Shown here: in pieces, positions 61,472 through 64,000 of the stretch | How the letters are laid out: each line of letters opens with the position of its first letter | Position numbering within the stretch: position 1 is the stretch's first letter | Assembly: GCA_947504035.1 (NCBI GenBank) | Contig: CANNGA010000018.1 | Coordinates: 1-64,000 of the forward strand | Direction: 5' to 3' | From: an uncultured Flavobacteriaceae bacterium | GTDB lineage: Bacteria > Bacteroidota > Bacteroidia > Flavobacteriales > Flavobacteriaceae | Length of the DNA: 64,000 nucleotides | Made by a program: the position numbers and the translations under genes | The notes under the pieces: model-generated | The model's input: only the letters and a program-made list of their open reading frames with translations | Database searches by the model: none | Told to the model about the DNA's origin: nothing

Positions 61472-64000
61472 ATGGCAAATTTATATCGTAATTTAAGCGT
61501 AATACTAATATTAATTATAGGCAATGTCGCGCTATATGGTCAAAATAATGACTGTAATATTCCACAAATTAGCCAAAAAGAAGCTTTAAGAGCCCTGTAT
61601 AATGCCACAGGAGGGCCTAACTGGAAAAATGAAAGAGATGCTGTAAATCCTTGGGATGATGCACAAAATATCGAAAATTGGCATGGTGTTTATCTTACAG
61701 GTAATGGAAATGTATATATGTTAGATTTGTCTGAAAATGATTTGGAAGGCGTTTTGCCTATAGAAATTGCGGCATTGACAAATTTGCAAGTTTTAAAATT
61801 AGGAGGTAATAAATTAAGAGGTAGCTTAGGGGAAGGCTGTCTTTTTCCTCGTTTTATAGAAGACTTAGATTTATCTAACAACTATTATACAGCAACAGCA
61901 TTTGAAGCTTCAAACATAAATGATGATAATGTTTTTAGACATATATATGCTCCACAAAGAGAGGACAGACCTTCAGATGTAATGATAATAAAAAACGTAA
62001 CAGAAGCAGAAGTACTTCACTTAGATGGGCCCCTTCAAACCCCAAGAAACATAAGATATACTGGTTTAGAATGGTCATTTAGAAATGAATTTCAAACGCA
62101 ATTTTACCGTGTGTCAGGTGGAAACAGACATACTATAAACTTTGTAAGGAAAAGAAATCAAGGGACTTATAGGTTAACAATGCAAAGCGTAAAATTTCCT
62201 CTTTTACCTATACGATGGGATTTTTATTTAAATGTGGAGGAAATAGAACCTAGTCCAAACATTTTATGTATTAGTGGTGAATTTCGAGGTTTCAGGAATG
62301 AAAATGATAATAATGTTACAGATGCAACTCTTAATTTAAATATAGGTATGCATGATAATAGCGCGTTTGATATTGAGTCTATTAATGTTGTTGATGCCTA
62401 TTTGTTAGACGAAGATGATTTAGACAATACTAGTGGCGATATAGGAGTACATGGAGTACATGAGCTATACGAAAATCTATTGCATTTAAATGAGTTTTTA
62501 GAAGCAAATAATGGTAATACAACACAAAACACTTATGGTTATGAGTCGTTTTGCCTTTTTGAGCCAGGACTTATTTGTACATCTGATTTATGGGTAACGC
62601 TATTTCTAAATTTGAGAATACAGACCGCTAATGAAGCTATCACTATTAAAGGGGTAGAAGTAAAGGGAAGAGCCATAGCTAATGGAGACTCTTATAAGAT
62701 TGTATACGACTGTGAAGTTCCAGTAGTACCACCAGTAGTTCCAGAAGTATTAATATTGTGTTTAGATGCGTACGAAGATTACCCAAGGGTAGCGAACTTA
62801 TTTCCTCAAGGTGCTAACGTGTCTTGGTATAGAACAGAGACAGGAGGTACTGCTCTTAATAATTCAGAGCAAGTTAGCGCTACAGCAAATGATACATTTT
62901 ATTGGTGGGATGATAGTAGTGATGCTATTAGTTCTCGTACACCAGTATCTGTTAGAACATTTGAGAGTCCAGATGGTTATTCGGAAGAATTGTTTAATAT
63001 TTACGAAACCCCAAGAGCTCAAGTTAAAGATATTTATATAGAGAATGATGGTGCTACGTATTGGTATTCAGTTAGTTCTGGTGGAACTCCATTGGATGCA
63101 AATACAACTGTTGTTAATGGTAATACCTATTATGCGGCATCTTGTAGAGGTTGCGAATGCCGTTTTCCTGTAACAGTCGAACTTGGTGTTATGCCTCCCA
63201 CAGGAGATCCAGTACAAGTTTTATGTACAACATCTACGCTAGATGATATTGTATTAGAAGTAGAACCAGGACTAACGGTAGTTTGGTATAACGGTAGTAC
63301 AGGAGGTCAAGTGTTAAATGCGGAAACAGTTATACAACCTAACACTTCTTATTATGCAGCGCAGCGAGATCCTAGAAATGGAGCAGAAAGTAAAACCCGT
63401 TTTCAAGTAAGGGTATTTGCCAATTTTGTAGAGCCACCACTAATAACGAACCCGATACAGAAATTTTATGCAGACGAATCTCAAACTGTAGGCGATTTAA
63501 TTGCTTTTGGAAATGAGATTGTTTGGTATGCCGTTCCTACTGGGGGAGAACAACTTAACCCAGCTGCGTCACTTGTTAATGATCGTTTCTATTATGCAGC
63601 ACAAGTAATAGATGGTTGTTATAGTGCTAGAGAGCGTATATACGTCACGCTCTCCCCAGAAATAGGAGATCCTCTATTTGGATGTGAATTGTTTAAGCCA
63701 GAGTTGCTAAAACCATATGTTATAGAAGCTTGGGTTAATGAAAGAGAGGTTACTGCTAACACTACACGCACCATTAGTTTTAATAATAGTACAGAGAGTA
63801 GTTTATTTGTAGGGTTACTAAATCATCTTAAAAACAGGTTGTTGAGTAAAAATGTAGATACCGATTTATATGATTTTCCCGAAGAATACGAACCAGAATT
63901 TATTGGAGGCGAACCAGAATTAGATTTTAGATTACTTATGCCCTTTATAGAAGGGTTAAGTTTTAGGGATAAAAAGTTTAAAGTGTATGGTTTTAAAGCA
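61472..64000 (+). CDS. Partial surface protein: LRR followed by Ig-like repeats (runs off window)
   Basis: Open to the last base: 843 residues from ATG 61472, whose signal peptide (about 5-20, cut near YGQ) is better than that from ATG 61430. Leucine-rich region near residues 30-145 (ALYNATGGPNWKN, then MLDLSENDLEGVLPIEIAAL). From about residue 440 on, four Ig-like repeats show WYxxxTGGxxL followed by YYAA or similar (e.g. VVWYNGSTGGQVLNAE, IVWYAVPTGGEQLNPA). The end near 750 (ELLKPYVIEAWVNERE) resembles a section found in Bacteroidetes Rhs-locus proteins. It follows the giant gene by fewer than 50 bases and is probably co-transcribed. Confidence 0.7.
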   Translation, partial: MANLYRNLSVILILIIGNVALYGQNNDCNIPQISQKEALRALYNATGGPNWKNERDAVNPWDDAQNIENWHGVYLTGNGNVYMLDLSENDLEGVLPIEIAALTNLQVLKLGGNKLRGSLGEGCLFPRFIEDLDLSNNYYTATAFEASNINDDNVFRHIYAPQREDRPSDVMIIKNVTEAEVLHLDGPLQTPRNIRYTGLEWSFRNEFQTQFYRVSGGNRHTINFVRKRNQGTYRLTMQSVKFPLLPIRWDFYLNVEEIEPSPNILCISGEFRGFRNENDNNVTDATLNLNIGMHDNSAFDIESINVVDAYLLDEDDLDNTSGDIGVHGVHELYENLLHLNEFLEANNGNTTQNTYGYESFCLFEPGLICTSDLWVTLFLNLRIQTANEAITIKGVEVKGRAIANGDSYKIVYDCEVPVVPPVVPEVLILCLDAYEDYPRVANLFPQGANVSWYRTETGGTALNNSEQVSATANDTFYWWDDSSDAISSRTPVSVRTFESPDGYSEELFNIYETPRAQVKDIYIENDGATYWYSVSSGGTPLDANTTVVNGNTYYAASCRGCECRFPVTVELGVMPPTGDPVQVLCTTSTLDDIVLEVEPGLTVVWYNGSTGGQVLNAETVIQPNTSYYAAQRDPRNGAESKTRFQVRVFANFVEPPLITNPIQKFYADESQTVGDLIAFGNEIVWYAVPTGGEQLNPAASLVNDRFYYAAQVIDGCYSARERIYVTLSPEIGDPLFGCELFKPELLKPYVIEAWVNEREVTANTTRTISFNNSTESSLFVGLLNHLKNRLLSKNVDTDLYDFPEEYEPEFIGGEPELDFRLLMPFIEGLSFRDKKFKVYGFKA

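Noticed and set aside
1-64000. CRISPR array
   Set aside because: No series of regularly spaced direct repeats is visible. The REP-like copies at 33.5-34.7 kb are irregularly spaced and palindromic, and no cas genes are present.

Overview
The window is about 64 kb of AT-rich chromosome, most likely from a marine-type member of the Bacteroidota, family Flavobacteriaceae. The evidence is type IX secretion (T9SS) C-terminal sorting domains, promoters of the Bacteroidetes type (TTTG, about 19-21 bases, TAnnTTTG), a zeaxanthin-type carotenoid operon, IS1380/IS1595/RAYT elements of flavobacterial type, and weak or absent Shine-Dalgarno sequences. The species cannot be named from sequence alone.

Layout. 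1-4.7 kb: an IS1595-type transposase, an IS630-type HTH fragment, a small Cys/Arg-rich exported peptide, a thioredoxin-fold protein behind a structured leader, a YtxH protein and a small unknown. 4.8-10.1 kb: a GbsR/MarR regulator with an 11-bp inverted-repeat operator, and a degenerate copy of that operator in front of a six-gene membrane and redox operon (two paralogous membrane proteins, a DCC1-type CxxC protein, a TIGR01777 epimerase, a membrane protein, and an ICMT-like protein ending in a CxxC domain). 10.1-11.5 kb: mazG and tlpA. 11.5-16.4 kb (minus): carH-crtI-crtB-crtZ-crtY, a carotenoid operon apparently controlled by a B12-dependent MerR photoreceptor that keeps the Wx9EH light-sensing motif. 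16.5-18.4 kb: tRNA-Leu, tRNA-Lys, aroK, a phosphoribosyltransferase and an S4 protein. 18.4-19.5 kb: an FKBP-like lipoprotein.

20.1-32.1 kb: a response regulator followed by a compact, tightly spaced type II secretion / type IV pilus-like locus. It has pseudopilins, GspF, a peptidase of the prepilin type, GspE, secretin, a PilM/N-GspL-like protein, a PilO-like protein, an FN3 lipoprotein, a PilP/GspC-like protein and an OmpH/Skp-like protein. It has one ATPase and no PilT. This is the best candidate for an under-described system here. 32.8-34.7 kb is an insertion graveyard: an IS1380 fragment, a REP-associated tyrosine transposase with four copies of its cognate palindromic repeat, and the tail of an HTH gene.

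34.9-42.7 kb: three large exported proteins linked to polysaccharide: LRR + two CBM6 + T9SS; SGNH esterase + T9SS; ricin-type lectin + beta-helix lipoprotein. 43.0-47.9 kb (minus): ECF sigma factor, membrane-anchored TPR protein, and an exported TPR-CHAT protease-like protein. 48.2 kb: tRNA-Ala. 48.6-51.0 kb: a small exported protein, a protein resembling polymorphic toxin type 23, and an LRR lipoprotein. 51.1-54.7 kb: GH10 xylanase, MATE transporter, a 32-residue membrane peptide and queD. 55.2 kb to the window end: a 2086-residue Rhs/SpvB-like surface protein and the first 850 or so residues of an LRR/Ig-like surface protein that runs off the end.

All functional assignments come from motifs read by eye; no database search was possible.
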